DNA from: Candidatus Sysuiplasma acidicola
Lineage (GTDB): Archaea > Thermoplasmatota > Thermoplasmata > Sysuiplasmatales > Sysuiplasmataceae
Length of the DNA: 64,000 nt
Direction: 5' to 3'
NCBI GenBank assembly: GCA_019721035.1
Contig: JAHEAA010000004.1
Span: forward strand, 1 to 64,000
Under the pieces are notes generated by a model. It was not told where the DNA came from, did no database searches, and worked only from the letters and a program-made list of their open reading frames with translations. Below are positions 1-10,500 of this stretch, piece after piece. Position 1 is the stretch's first letter; each line of letters starts with the position of its first letter. Made by a program: the position numbers and the translations under genes.

Positions 1-326
1 TAAACGGCGACAGGGGGAGGTCGCCGAAACATGTTATTTCCGCACAACACTGACTGTGTTCGCTGCAGTAACCGTGTCGCTGTCTGCAACTGACGACGAC
101 AGGTGTGATTGCAGCGGGGAGCATTTACAGAAGTCATGAAGCAACTGGAATATCAACGAAAATTTGACAAGGTCGTTTCAACAGCTGTCGAATAATCTGG
201 TCAGCATGTGACGGAAATCCAGGTCTCAGCTTGACAATGAATCGCGAAAATGACATAATTTATACTTCAAATAACTGATGAAGATGTCATCCGGAGTGAC
301 GAAAGTGATTCGGTGGAGCGAACTTC
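1..326. other. Intergenic region, no gene seen
   Basis: I find no convincing coding region, tRNA or repeat here. The only readable signal is an AT-rich TATA-like stretch around 253-265 (AATTTATACTTC), which could drive the gene starting at 327. A GGTGG sequence at about 312-316 would be its ribosome binding site. Confidence 0.4.
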
Positions 327-695
327 ATGGTAAGATCATCATCTGAACAATACGGTTCACGCGACCAGATGCACGATGAAGTCCCGATCGAAGAACAGAA
401 AAAGGCGGCAATTCAGGCTCCCGGCAAGTCTTGGCATGACTGGTTCCTGAACGATTTTCTACGTTATTCTTTCTGGCTCATGGTTCTGATGGAATCCCTG
501 TTTGTGATTTCCATACTCTCTTACGTGACTGGCGTATCGCAGTTCAATCCGCTGCTGATCGGTTCCACGGTCGTGTTCCTGCTGTTGACCGAGTATTATT
601 TCATTTACAGAAGAATCTGGGGGAACGGAAAAAGGAAAGATGAATCTGATGAATTCGATCTGGCAAGCAATGACATTTTTGATAGAATAAAATGA
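327..695 (+). CDS. Small two-helix membrane protein, unknown function
   Basis: I do not recognise a family. The 122-residue product has a polar N-terminus of about 45 residues, two hydrophobic segments at about 48-70 and 75-95 that would form a transmembrane hairpin, and a charged C-terminal tail rich in Lys, Asp and Glu. It starts at ATG with a GGTGG ribosome binding site 11 bases upstream and a TATA-like box near 255. It stands alone, followed by the convergent superoxide dismutase gene. The hydrophobic pattern and upstream signals support a real gene; no function can be assigned. Confidence 0.6.
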   Translation: MVRSSSEQYGSRDQMHDEVPIEEQKKAAIQAPGKSWHDWFLNDFLRYSFWLMVLMESLFVISILSYVTGVSQFNPLLIGSTVVFLLLTEYYFIYRRIWGNGKRKDESDEFDLASNDIFDRIK

Positions 696-860
696 CGCTG
701 CAGCTCAAACCTTTTCCATCAGGTTGTGAGCGTCTAAGGCGTCACCCGGGAATGTAGACCAAATCAAAGCCGAAGCACACTCAGTGCTCCACAACTTCGG
801 GCATGCATTCCAAAGCTGCCGCGTCATATCACGAAGAGTTTACACTGCAGTCCGGCTATC

Positions 861-1484
861 TCATTCGTTCCAAATCTTGTGCATTCTTACGCACTTTTCG
901 TATCTCCGTGAAACACGGTCCCAGTTGAGATTCTTGAAGAATGCTTCTATGTATCCCTTTCTGCCGGTGCCGTAATCGATGAAATATGCATGTTCATACA
1001 CATCCATCAGGACCAGCGGAACGACGGTTGCGGGAAAACCTGCGTTCTGCGCATCAAGCACAACGTTGTGAAGCTTTCCGTCATCCAGACCGTAACACAG
1101 CATTCCCCAGCCGCGTGCTGCCATGCCTGATGCCACAAAATCTTCCTTCCACTTGTCAAAGGAGCCAAAATCCTCACTCATTGCCTTCTGCAGTTGCTCC
1201 GATGGTTTCGTCCCTTTTCCGTCTTCAAAGTCGCCGAAATAGAGTTTGTGATTCCACATGCCTCCGAGATTGAACGAGAGCTGTCTCTTAGCTTCGCCGT
1301 ACTCGCTGTATGTTCCTGCCGATTTTGACGGATCGGCGAAGTTACTGGCAATCTTTTCGTATATTTCATTGGTCTTGTTGACGTATCCTTCGTAGAGTTT
1401 GAAGTGTTCGGCAAATGTCTTCGCCGATATGCCTTCCAGTTCTTTGTACTTGAGCGGTGCTGCTGTATATTTTTGTCTTGACAT
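861..1484 (-). CDS. sod: Superoxide dismutase, Fe/Mn family
   Basis: Cytoplasmic enzyme that converts superoxide to oxygen and hydrogen peroxide. At 207 residues the length is normal for the iron/manganese family. The four metal ligands can be placed: His27, His79 (in GGMWNHKLYFG), Asp161 and His165 in the signature DVYEHAYF. The usual form of this signature is DVWEHAY, so the tryptophan next to the metal site is a tyrosine here. The ATG start is preceded by AGGTGA at about 8 bases and by a TATA-like box (TTATATTT) near 1518-1525. The gene is monocistronic. Metal preference (Fe, Mn or cambialistic) cannot be read from sequence with certainty. Its presence suggests exposure to oxygen. Confidence 0.95.
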   Translation of the reverse strand: MSRQKYTAAPLKYKELEGISAKTFAEHFKLYEGYVNKTNEIYEKIASNFADPSKSAGTYSEYGEAKRQLSFNLGGMWNHKLYFGDFEDGKGTKPSEQLQKAMSEDFGSFDKWKEDFVASGMAARGWGMLCYGLDDGKLHNVVLDAQNAGFPATVVPLVLMDVYEHAYFIDYGTGRKGYIEAFFKNLNWDRVSRRYEKCVRMHKIWNE

Positions 1485-1597
1485 TCAATTCACCTTGCAT
1501 ACCTATTTTGTTTATGAAATATAAGTTTTTAGGTTTATTAATGTGGTCAATAGCTGACTAACAGATAGGATATAATTGTGATGCTCTATCAGAACTC

Positions 1598-2044
1598 ATG
1601 GAAAGTGCAGCAGAAGCCCGCACAGTCATGGGAAGACTGTCCTTCCTTGAGGGAGAGTGGAAAGGGAGCATACAGAACAGGGACTCCAGAAGCACATATG
1701 AGGACATGCTTGTCTGTCGCAGGGAAGGGGAAAGGATTCACTGCGTATCGACGATGTACCACAACGGAGAGTCTATTGCCACCAGAGGATTCGAAATCTG
1801 GCTGGATGATCGCAGTATTCTAGGCAAATGGAACATTGACGGGGAGGACAGTGATATTTATGAATGTGAATATGAGGAGGAAAAAGACGAGTTTCTCTTC
1901 AACCTGATAGACTACCCTACATCGGTGGATTACAGAACAATTCGGCGAATCGACATGATGCATTTTATCACAATGGAACAGTTTCCCCGTGAAGGCACCT
2001 CTTCAGTGGAAACGCTTGAAGTCGAATACTCCAGAACGCTTTAG
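1598..2044 (+). CDS. Small beta-rich protein, possibly lipocalin/nitrobindin-like fold
   Basis: A 148-residue soluble protein with no signal peptide. Near its N-terminus it has the motif FLEGEWKG, followed by alternating hydrophobic strands. This resembles the L-x-G-x-W-x-G opening of small beta-barrel families such as DUF1579 and nitrobindin-like proteins, but the match is only by eye and no heme ligand is evident. A TATA-like box (GATATAAT) lies about 25 bases before the ATG, so the mRNA is probably leaderless. Its 3' end overlaps the convergent asparagine-synthase-like gene by 42 bases. Function unknown. Confidence 0.6.
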   Translation: MESAAEARTVMGRLSFLEGEWKGSIQNRDSRSTYEDMLVCRREGERIHCVSTMYHNGESIATRGFEIWLDDRSILGKWNIDGEDSDIYECEYEEEKDEFLFNLIDYPTSVDYRTIRRIDMMHFITMEQFPREGTSSVETLEVEYSRTL

Positions 2045-2791
2045 GACATCTTCCTCCCTGGAAATAATCCGCTCGAAACCCGAACCGTATTGCATCGCCT
2101 TCTTCGCTTTCGAGCTCGCAGTGAGACCCATCTGCATTGCCAGCTTCCTCAGCAGCACCTTATTCTGGCCCTCCGAGAACCTGTCTCTGTCCTCAATGTC
2201 ACCGGAGAGGCTGACCACCGGTTCATACAGATATGGCGCAGCAAGCGTCTTTCCAAAATGGGCAGCGACGGCCCTGTCCCTGTCCATGCCTTTTTCCAGC
2301 AGCTCTGAAAGATCGTTTTTCATTGAAATACTCCGTTCTGCCACGCTCATCGAACTGTATCTGCTGTATCCACCGAACGCTTCGTCTGCCCCCTGTCCCG
2401 TGAATACAAGTTCTTCTCTTACATGCATCATGGCCATCACCACCGGTGAAAATATTGAAAGCTCCAGCCTGTCAGGCTTCCTTCTCAACGAGCCCTGAAA
2501 TATGGTGCTGAGCAGGCTGCATGCTGAGAGCACATCGTCTACAGCTGCAGTAATCTTCACAAGAGGTATGGCCAGTTCTCTGGCACCCTCCGCTGCCGCC
2601 TTGAGATCGTGACTGCCTTCAATCCCCACTGCATATGCGGTTGTGGTCATTGCTCGTGAAGCCAAAGCCGCTACTATGCTGCTGTCGAGTCCGCCGGAAT
2701 AGAGCACTGCGCATTCACTGTATCTGTCTTTGAATCCTTCAACATATTCAAGCAAGAACGATCGCAGCCTGTCCACAGGGTTCACTTTCAC
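2003..2791 (-). CDS. Asparagine-synthase-like PP-loop ATPase, stand-alone synthetase domain
   Basis: This 262-residue protein corresponds to the C-terminal ATP-pyrophosphatase domain of asparagine synthase B. The PP-loop is SGGLDSS at residues 32-38, and the second conserved block is FTGQGADEAFGGYSRY at about 130-145. The N-terminal glutamine amidotransferase (Ntn) domain is absent, so it would need free ammonia or a partner protein, or it may adenylate another substrate. Stand-alone forms of this kind are common in archaea and their substrates are usually unknown. Its 3' end overlaps the neighbouring convergent gene by 42 bases. Family membership is firm; asparagine as product is not. Confidence 0.8.
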   Translation of the reverse strand: MKVNPVDRLRSFLLEYVEGFKDRYSECAVLYSGGLDSSIVAALASRAMTTTAYAVGIEGSHDLKAAAEGARELAIPLVKITAAVDDVLSACSLLSTIFQGSLRRKPDRLELSIFSPVVMAMMHVREELVFTGQGADEAFGGYSRYSSMSVAERSISMKNDLSELLEKGMDRDRAVAAHFGKTLAAPYLYEPVVSLSGDIEDRDRFSEGQNKVLLRKLAMQMGLTASSKAKKAMQYGSGFERIISREEDVLKRSGVFDFKRFH

Positions 2792-2930
2792 AATTGTTGG
2801 ATGACGTCCGCAAATAGAAAAGTTGTCCTGTAGGTCCTGCTTGAGTGAAAATGCTTTCCGTCAGGGATCCTCCATGAACGACTGTTTTGCGCCAGTGCGG
2901 ACCTCGCAATAATTAACTACGAACCCGTCA

Positions 2931-3536
2931 TTGAGAGCCCCGGTGGTGACTGTGATTAGCCCCGGCGGGCCTTTCAAAATAGATGGAGCTTCAGGCGAAG
3001 TGAAGATCAGGGAATTACGATGGGAGGATTTCGCAGACATAGTGAGAAACTATTACTCTTTCCACGACGAACTCGAAGACAACCCCGATATTGGACTGAT
3101 AATAGACGAACGCAGGCCCTCTATGGAGGAGGAGGCAAACTGGTTTGGCGCTCTCTATGCGGACTTCCTGGCGAGAAAGGCAGTCGTCTTTGTTGCTGAA
3201 GTAGATGGGCATGTAGTGGGTGTGTGTGATGTCAGAGGAGGAGTCAGACGTCCAGTCAGCCACGTGGGAACGCACGGCATCGCCATACTGAAATCGTACA
3301 GGCGTATGGGCATCGGCGAACAATTGATGACCCACACCATAGCATCGGCTAGAGAGTTGTTCGACGTCATTGTGCTGGACGTCTTCACAGTCAATGCAGG
3401 TGCGAGGCATCTCTATGCCAAACTCGGATTCAGGAGCATGGGCATACTCCCAATGGCTGTGAAGAGAAAGGGCCGCTATTACGACGAGGAGCGGATGTAT
3501 CTGCTGTGCAGGTCAGGTGCGCCACCAGTTCACTGA
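2931..3536 (+). CDS. GNAT-family N-acetyltransferase
   Basis: A 201-residue acyl-CoA-dependent transferase of the GNAT fold. Visible marks are the strand VVFVAEVDGHVVGVCDV, the pyrophosphate-binding loop after AILKSYRRMGIGEQL (Q/RxxGxG/A type), and the C-terminal NAGARHLYAKLGF motif, which is typical of RimI-like enzymes. The start is uncertain: the first in-frame start is TTG at 2931, and GTG codons follow at 2943 and 2946. The conserved domain begins near EVKIRELRWED at about residue 23. The substrate (protein N-terminus, antibiotic or small amine) is not predictable. It stands alone upstream of pyrF. Confidence 0.85.
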   Translation: MRAPVVTVISPGGPFKIDGASGEVKIRELRWEDFADIVRNYYSFHDELEDNPDIGLIIDERRPSMEEEANWFGALYADFLARKAVVFVAEVDGHVVGVCDVRGGVRRPVSHVGTHGIAILKSYRRMGIGEQLMTHTIASARELFDVIVLDVFTVNAGARHLYAKLGFRSMGILPMAVKRKGRYYDEERMYLLCRSGAPPVH

Positions 3537-3660
3537 ACTGTGTCATCAGAGGCACCGGACTTCCATGAACAGTTGACATGTTCCGTCAATAGGAAACATT
3601 TTATCCGGTCTGCCAATATGTTTGCTCATATCGGAAAACAACTGTGAGGAACGTGGCATA

Positions 3661-4329
3661 ATGTCAAAGATCAAATTCGAACGGGGTCTGATCCTCGCAC
3701 TCGACGAAACAGATTACAGAAAGGCAATGAACATAGTGAATCAGGTAGGCAAGTATGTTGATGCTATCAAGCTGAACTGGCCTATCGTGCTTTCAAACGG
3801 ACCGCAGATAATCACTGAAATTTCAAACCACTTCCGTGTGATATGCGACTTCAAAGTCTCCGACGTACCGCACACAAATTCCATGGTCGCTTCCGCGGCA
3901 GCAAAACTCGGAGCATCCGGCATAATCGTGCACGGATTTCCAGGCGAGGACGCTGTCGAGGCCTGCATAAACAGTGCTCATGGTGCATCGATCTTTCTGG
4001 TCGTGGAGATGTCCAATCCCGGTTCGGCCGAATTTGGAAAGAAGTATTCTGACGAATTGGCCAGAATGGCTGTTAAACTGAAGGTCGACGGCATTGTGGC
4101 TCCCGCAACCAGGCCGGAGAGGATTAAGCATTTCAGGGGAATAGTTGGCAACCTACCCATCATTGCGCCGGGTGTAGGAGCTCAGGGCGGCGATGCCAGG
4201 AAGGCAATTATGAATGGAGCCGACGCACTGATCGCCGGACGCAGCATCTACGAATCAAGCGAGCCGCTGGAAGTGGTGAACAACTTTCTGTCAGAGGTGC
4301 AGTCCGGAAGGGATGAAATCGGGCAGTGA
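3661..4329 (+). CDS. pyrF: Orotidine 5'-phosphate decarboxylase
   Basis: Last step of UMP synthesis: decarboxylation of OMP to UMP. I chose the ATG at 3661 (MSKIKFERG), giving 222 residues, the usual size of the archaeal enzyme; an upstream in-frame start at 3622 adds 13 unconserved residues. The catalytic charge network is visible as Lys37 (DAIKLNW) and the Asp63-Lys65-Asp68 block (DFKVSDVPHTN). The phosphate-binding loop is GVGAQGGD near the C-terminus. The gene is alone, well away from pyrD/pyrK at about 35-37 kb, so the pyrimidine genes are scattered. A T-tract downstream probably ends its transcript. Confidence 0.95.
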   Translation: MSKIKFERGLILALDETDYRKAMNIVNQVGKYVDAIKLNWPIVLSNGPQIITEISNHFRVICDFKVSDVPHTNSMVASAAAKLGASGIIVHGFPGEDAVEACINSAHGASIFLVVEMSNPGSAEFGKKYSDELARMAVKLKVDGIVAPATRPERIKHFRGIVGNLPIIAPGVGAQGGDARKAIMNGADALIAGRSIYESSEPLEVVNNFLSEVQSGRDEIGQ

Positions 4330-4350
4330 ACAGACGCACGGAAACGCAGA

Positions 4351-4358
4351 TTTTTTTT
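4351..4358 (+). terminator. Poly-T tract after pyrF
   Basis: Eight consecutive T residues lie 21 bases past the pyrF stop codon. Archaeal RNA polymerase terminates at such T-runs without needing a hairpin, so this is a reasonable intrinsic terminator between pyrF and aglB. Confidence 0.5.
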
Positions 4359-4447
4359 ACGGAGATTGTGCAGTTTTCCTGTCGGATCATGACGGCTCTA
4401 GAGGTGCAGCGCGGGGAATATTTTTCCTCTTCAGACGCGTGCAACGC

Positions 4448-4455
4448 TTAAATAG
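4448..4455 (+). promoter_or_regulatory. TATA box of aglB
   Basis: TTAAATAG, about 50 bases before the chosen aglB ATG. The same octamer precedes the S53 peptidase gene at 62651-62658. Transcription would start near 4478, leaving a leader of about 25 bases. Confidence 0.5.
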
Positions 4456-4502
4456 CAAGTTCTTTATTGTGCAAAAAATACACTCTGGTTGTGCTTCAAA
4501 AA

Positions 4503-7500
4503 ATGGCAAATAATGACACGTCGACCATGCAGAAAAACAATCAAAAAAGACAGGACATCACCAGGCGGTCCCGGCTAGCCGGACATTTCACCGTACTTCG
4601 TGGTCTGGACTGGGAGACAATAGGTATACTCGCGTTGCTCGTTTTCTTCGGAGCCTACCTGCGTGTATACTTTGATTTTTCGCAGGCAATAGCCAATGGT
4701 TATCCAGGCCTTTCCGGTGGTTCAGACGCAGATTACTACTTCAGGGTTCTCACATATGCAATGACCACGGGCCATCAGCTTGAGTTTGACAAACTGCTCA
4801 ATTATCCCGTGGGGGCAGGCAATCCTTTCCTGCCTTTCTATGTCTGGTCAACTCTGCTTGCCGCATGGCCCATATCCTTCATATTCCACCTGCCTCCAAC
4901 CGCCTCGATCTATTCGGGAGTGCTTACAGGTGAAGTAGTGGCTTACGTGCTTATATCGGCATTCTCAGGCGTTGTCACAATTATCGTTGCATATTATCTT
5001 GGAAAAGAACTCTTCGACAGGCATACAGGCATATTTGCGGCGGCTTTCATGGCTTTCTTCCCGTCGATTGTTTCGGAAAGCACTGCCGGTTTCGGAGTGC
5101 ACGATCCATTCATACTCATGCTCACGGCCATTTTCTTCTTCTTCCTGTTCCGTTCACTGAAAACAATTAACGGAAGAAGGTGGGTGGAGTCTTACACAAA
5201 AGAGGACTCACGTATGCTCGATTTCAGAGGCATTTATGCCGGTATGCGTAAATACGCCAATGAAAACAGACAGTCCCTGACTTATGCCCTGATGGCCGGT
5301 ATAGTGGTGGCATCCATTGCGAATGCATGGGAGGGTTTCGCCTATCTGATTGTCATAGTCTCTCTCTTTTACCTCATTCAGTCGTTCATATATAAATTCA
5401 AGAACCGCGATACGCTGGCGCTCACATCGATCTATGCGGTCGTCGGCGCTTCTCTTCTTCTCTTCTCACTCCCGATTTATTTCCTGGGGCATCATGAGTA
5501 TCCCTGGTATGTCGTTCCCGTTGTATTCTTCATAGGAACATTCATCGTGGGTGTCATTTACACCGTTACGAGAGATGTTCCATGGCTCACTGTCCTCGCC
5601 TCCTTTGTGATTGGCGTTCTTGCCGTGCTGGCCTTCGCTGAATTTGTCGAGAAACCCCTGCTTCATACAATCGTGGCGGACATCCTTCTGGCACAGAGCT
5701 ACTTCATCAAGACTGCTGTCTATACCACAATTGCAGAAGCACTTGCGCCTCCGTTCAGCCTTCTCGCTCTCTCTCTAGGCGGTGCAGTCTTCTTCATCGC
5801 CTTTGCAGAGCTGGTCTATGCCCTTTATGCGAATAGGAAATCCATTTCAGATTCTATGATGCTGTTCGCTGTGTGGTCGATCATAGCGATTTTCATGGCA
5901 GTTTCCACAGTAAGATTCATACTGGACGCCACAACCGTCTTTGTTATACTGGGCGGAAAGGGCATATCTTCTGTAATACGATGGACGAACTTCGGCGAAG
6001 TGAAGAAAGGATTCGACACGTTCGGCTTCTCGTGGAGCGGAGCTAAGAAGAGCATCAAGCTGAAACACATCGTTGTCACACTGTTCGTAGCGTTTCTGAT
6101 CGTACTCCCTGTTGTCTGGACAGGAATAGATGCTGCGACGCCCACGACAGCCAAACAGAGTCTCAACTCGCAGGTATACAACATACTTCCGTCTTTTCTC
6201 AGGCCGGCAGGTTATACCAACAACGGAAGCAGTCCATATTATTTCGGTGGTTTTGGGTACAGTCTATCGACACAGAATGACTATTTCCCGGCCGCCTGGG
6301 AGTGGCTGCACAACCAGACTGCAGGCATTGAACCGTCCTGGCAGCGGCCTGCCTACCTGAGCTGGTGGGATTATGGAAGTGCCGTAATTACAAAGGCGGG
6401 AGTACCGACGGTTGCCGACGACTTCCAGCAGGGATATCACGTTGCATCGGCAGTTCTTTTCAGTCAGAATCAGACACAGCTGATATCGCTCCTCTCCGCC
6501 AGAGTTATGTATGGAGTCTTCAAGGATTACGGTAATACGCTGCCTTCCAACATAACCACGCTGCTGAACAGTTATGGCATCAACAGTTCCTATATTCTCT
6601 CAGTATACGCCAATCCGGCAAAATACACTCAGACAGTGCTTGCAAACCCCCAGGTTTACGGCCCGTTTGCAAATAGCGTGACTCCGCCAAATGTCATGTG
6701 GGCAGTGCTGATGGCTACACTTTCCAAGATAGGTCTAAACAATTCTGTGCAGCTTTATGGACAACTGTCACAGCTGACGCATTATTTTATTGGTTACTTC
6801 TCTGTGGACACAAGACTCTTTCCGTTCAGCGCAACCAACACCGGTGTATTCTACGCCCCTGCCTTCCTGGGCGGAAGACCAATCATCGGCCCGAGCGTTT
6901 ACAACATACCCTATAACTATTACACACTGACTGCCTCGACGGTTACCGGACTTAGTTATCCAATCCAGAATCTTCCACCAAACACACAGGTATCTTCATA
7001 CTCGATAAATTATCAGCCGATGTTCTACAACATGACGCTTTACAGATTCTTCATGGGATACAGCGGTTATGACCTCACGGGACAGGGCGGTCTTCAGGGA
7101 CTCCCGGGTCTGACAGGCAGCTTCGTATCAACCCCCGGACTCCAGAATCTCCAGCCGCTGCCGGGGTGGATGATGTCACATTTCTTCATGGCGTACAGAA
7201 CTGCCTATTTCAATCCTTATCCCATACAATTTGTCAGGGATCACCCGAATTCCTGGAAGGCAATAGATGTCTCAACGGCATTGAAGCTGCTTAAGAAGGA
7301 TCCGAATAATCAGAATTACACCATAGATCTCAGCCCGCAAAGTGATTACGGCAACGGAATAGTCATAATGCAGTATTACCCGGGCGCATACGTGAACGGG
7401 ACGGTTCTGCTAAACAATGGAAATCCAGCTGCAGGCGTCAGGGTAACCATGCTTGACGAATGGGGTATACCGCACGATATAACCTATACAAATGCGCAGG

Positions 7501-10500
7501 GAAAATACTCGCTCATTGCTCCTCCCGGCAATGATACAGTTGTATTCTCAACCGGTTCATTGTCCTCTCCTTCAGCAAGGGTCGCCGGCATCGGACAGTT
7601 CTTTGGCGAGCAGACGTACAATATTTCATACAACCAGGCAATGCGCAGTCCGGCGCTCAACACCACCACTGGTCTTCCCGCGTTCAACGTTGCGGCAAAG
7701 ACAATGACGCTCCAGGCCACTTCGCTGAGCGGATACGTCTTCTATGACAACAACAGGACCGGAACGTTCAACCCCGGTGTCAGCAGACTGTTCCAGAATG
7801 CGACGGTCAGGATAACGAACACCACAACGGGTCAGTCTTTCACTGCACCCGCCAGTAACGGTCATTACGACTTCTCAGCCGTCCTCCCCGGAATATATCA
7901 GTTCTCCATTCTGAAGGGTAATTCCACAATAACCACTCAGAATCAGACGACTGTTAATTATGCCTCAAACAGCACGCAGAATCTGCCTGTTTATCCCGGC
8001 GCAATTGGAGGCTATGTCAGATTCGGCGGCGGTGCGCCGGCGGCAGGCGTTTCAATAACTGTAGCGGGCGTCAGGAACGGCCTAACTGAAACGACTTCAT
8101 CAACCTCCAACGGCTCATACTCGGCGGTAGGTCTGCCGCAGGGGAACTACACAGTTTCGATCACTTCCGGCGGTACAGTTTCGGGCATATACGACGCTTA
8201 TGTCCGCAGCTTCAACACGACAAGTGTGGACATCACCGCTTCGTCAGAATCACACATTGACGGGAACGTTTTCATCAACGGTTCGGGTGCTGCGTTTGCA
8301 AAACTCTATTTCTATGCCAATTCCGGCAACTCCCTGCCTTATGTCATTACGACCGGCGACAACGGTCAATATAACGTCACTATAGGTTCGGGCAACTACA
8401 CGGCCTACTCCATTTATTACCTCAATGGTGCAAAGTACGTGCTTCTGCAGTCAATATCCGTGGCGCCGGGACAGAATCTCAGTGAGAATCTGTTTTTGAC
8501 TTCTGCGCACAGTGTCTCGGGAGTTGTGAAACAGAATGACGGAGTGCCTGCCTCCTTTGCACTGATACTCGTCCAGAACGGTGGTGCATCCATGGCATTC
8601 CGCTCGGACGGCAGCGGCAATTACTCGCTTGCGGTGCCATCGGGCACTTACAATATGTGGGCTCAGAACCCGGGCGGCGCATTCATGGGGCAGTTCACCG
8701 CCTCCGCGAGCGCAATGACCATGAACATAGCCGAGTCCCCCTCCCTGCGGTTTGCCGGGACCTTGAGCTCCAACACAACCGGTCCGAATCGCGGCATATC
8801 CGGGGCAGACATGGCAGTTGATTTTAACGGTATAACCTATCATTACTATACCGGCTCCGCCGGAAGCTTCTCGCTCTATCTCCCATACGGTAATTCATAC
8901 AGCCTTTCTGTTTCTGCATTCGGTATGATTTCGCACACTTTCCAGACAGGAAAGGGTTCGAATACGTCGGTTAATCTGGTATTGCAGCCGGCAGAGGTTG
9001 CTGTAAGCGGCAACATTGCATCACAGACGTCTCTGCCGTCCGGCATACAGGTGACTTTTGTTCCGCTGGCCTCCAATTACACTTCGAATTCTACTGTTGC
9101 GGTAAAAAATGGAGGTTATTCCGACTCTCTGCTTCCGGGTTCATACGGCATTGTTCTTACGGGCTACAACAATTCCAGCGTGCACTATGAGACGACGGCT
9201 GGTACCGGCACACTGAATGTTCCTGTGGGCAGCCCACTCTCCCATAATGTTTCGATCCAGGCGCTCTATAATCTCACACTGTCTTTTGATTACCCAGCCG
9301 GCTCGGGTTTGAACGGCAGCACCCCCCTTACGAGACTGGATATATTCGGCAGTACGCTTTCTCAGCCCATAGCGGCTGACGGTTTTGCGAACGGCACGCA
9401 TGAATTCCTGCCGTCCGGATCTTATGTACTCTATGCTTATGCCTCTGTATCCGGCAGAGTGTATGTGTTCCTTGACCGTATCACTCTCAATGGCGGAAGG
9501 GCGTTTCAGATGAACCTGACTTCTGCAGTAAACCTGTCAGGCGCGGCATATTATCAGGGTTCGCCGCTCTCCTCGTCTGAAACAGTCACCGTTACACAGC
9601 AGTCAACCGGCGCCAACATAACGGCTGCTGTGCAGTCTAACGGCACATTTACGGTAAGCCTGCCTTCCTCCAGCTACTCGATCAACATAACTTACTCCAC
9701 CACTTCCTCTACTCCGGGTCAGAAATATGTCGTGTATTATGGTGAAGCAACAGTATCTCTGACCTCTGCGACCTTCGTGCCTATAAACGCGACACTGCAC
9801 AGTGATAACAGCTCCGTCACCGGCACGGTGTCCTGGTTCTACGGCACCGGCGCACAGTCAAATATTGAATTTACTGCATCATCCAATACATCGGACACAT
9901 TCAACGTCACCACAGCTGTCAACGGCTCCTTCTCAGCCTCGTTGCAGCCCGGAAGCTATCACGTGCGTGTCCTCTCCACCGGTTACACCGGTTCAAATTA
10001 CACCACGATACAGGTCGTTCAGGGAACGTCCATGGTGCTCAATCCCGTTCTCCACACTTCATACAACGTGACAGGCTCACTGTCCGTATCGGGCATAGGC
10101 CCGGTCAGTGCACAGGTCACATTCATGTCGAACGCTTCATCGATAAGCGCTGTGGCTGTCAACGGTGCGTATTCCGTCCCCATGCCTGCAGGCAAATATG
10201 CGGTCTTCGCATCTTACTCAATGAAGTCGCATGGCACCACTTATTACTATGAATATGCAGGAAACCTTACGCTTGGTTCACCGGCATATGTGCCCATTAC
10301 AATGAATCTCAAAACTGTCTATTCGATAAGCATGAAGGTTCTTTCCAGTCAGCAGAACGGAGGCTCGGGCGGTTTTTCCGAAGTAACCGTTCTGGTCAAC
10401 AATACAGGTGATGTCCCGATAACGCTCAGCATGGGTGTTGTGACGAACGGCTGGTACGGCTCCTTCAGTCCTGCATTCCTGTCGCTTGGAACGGGCAGCA

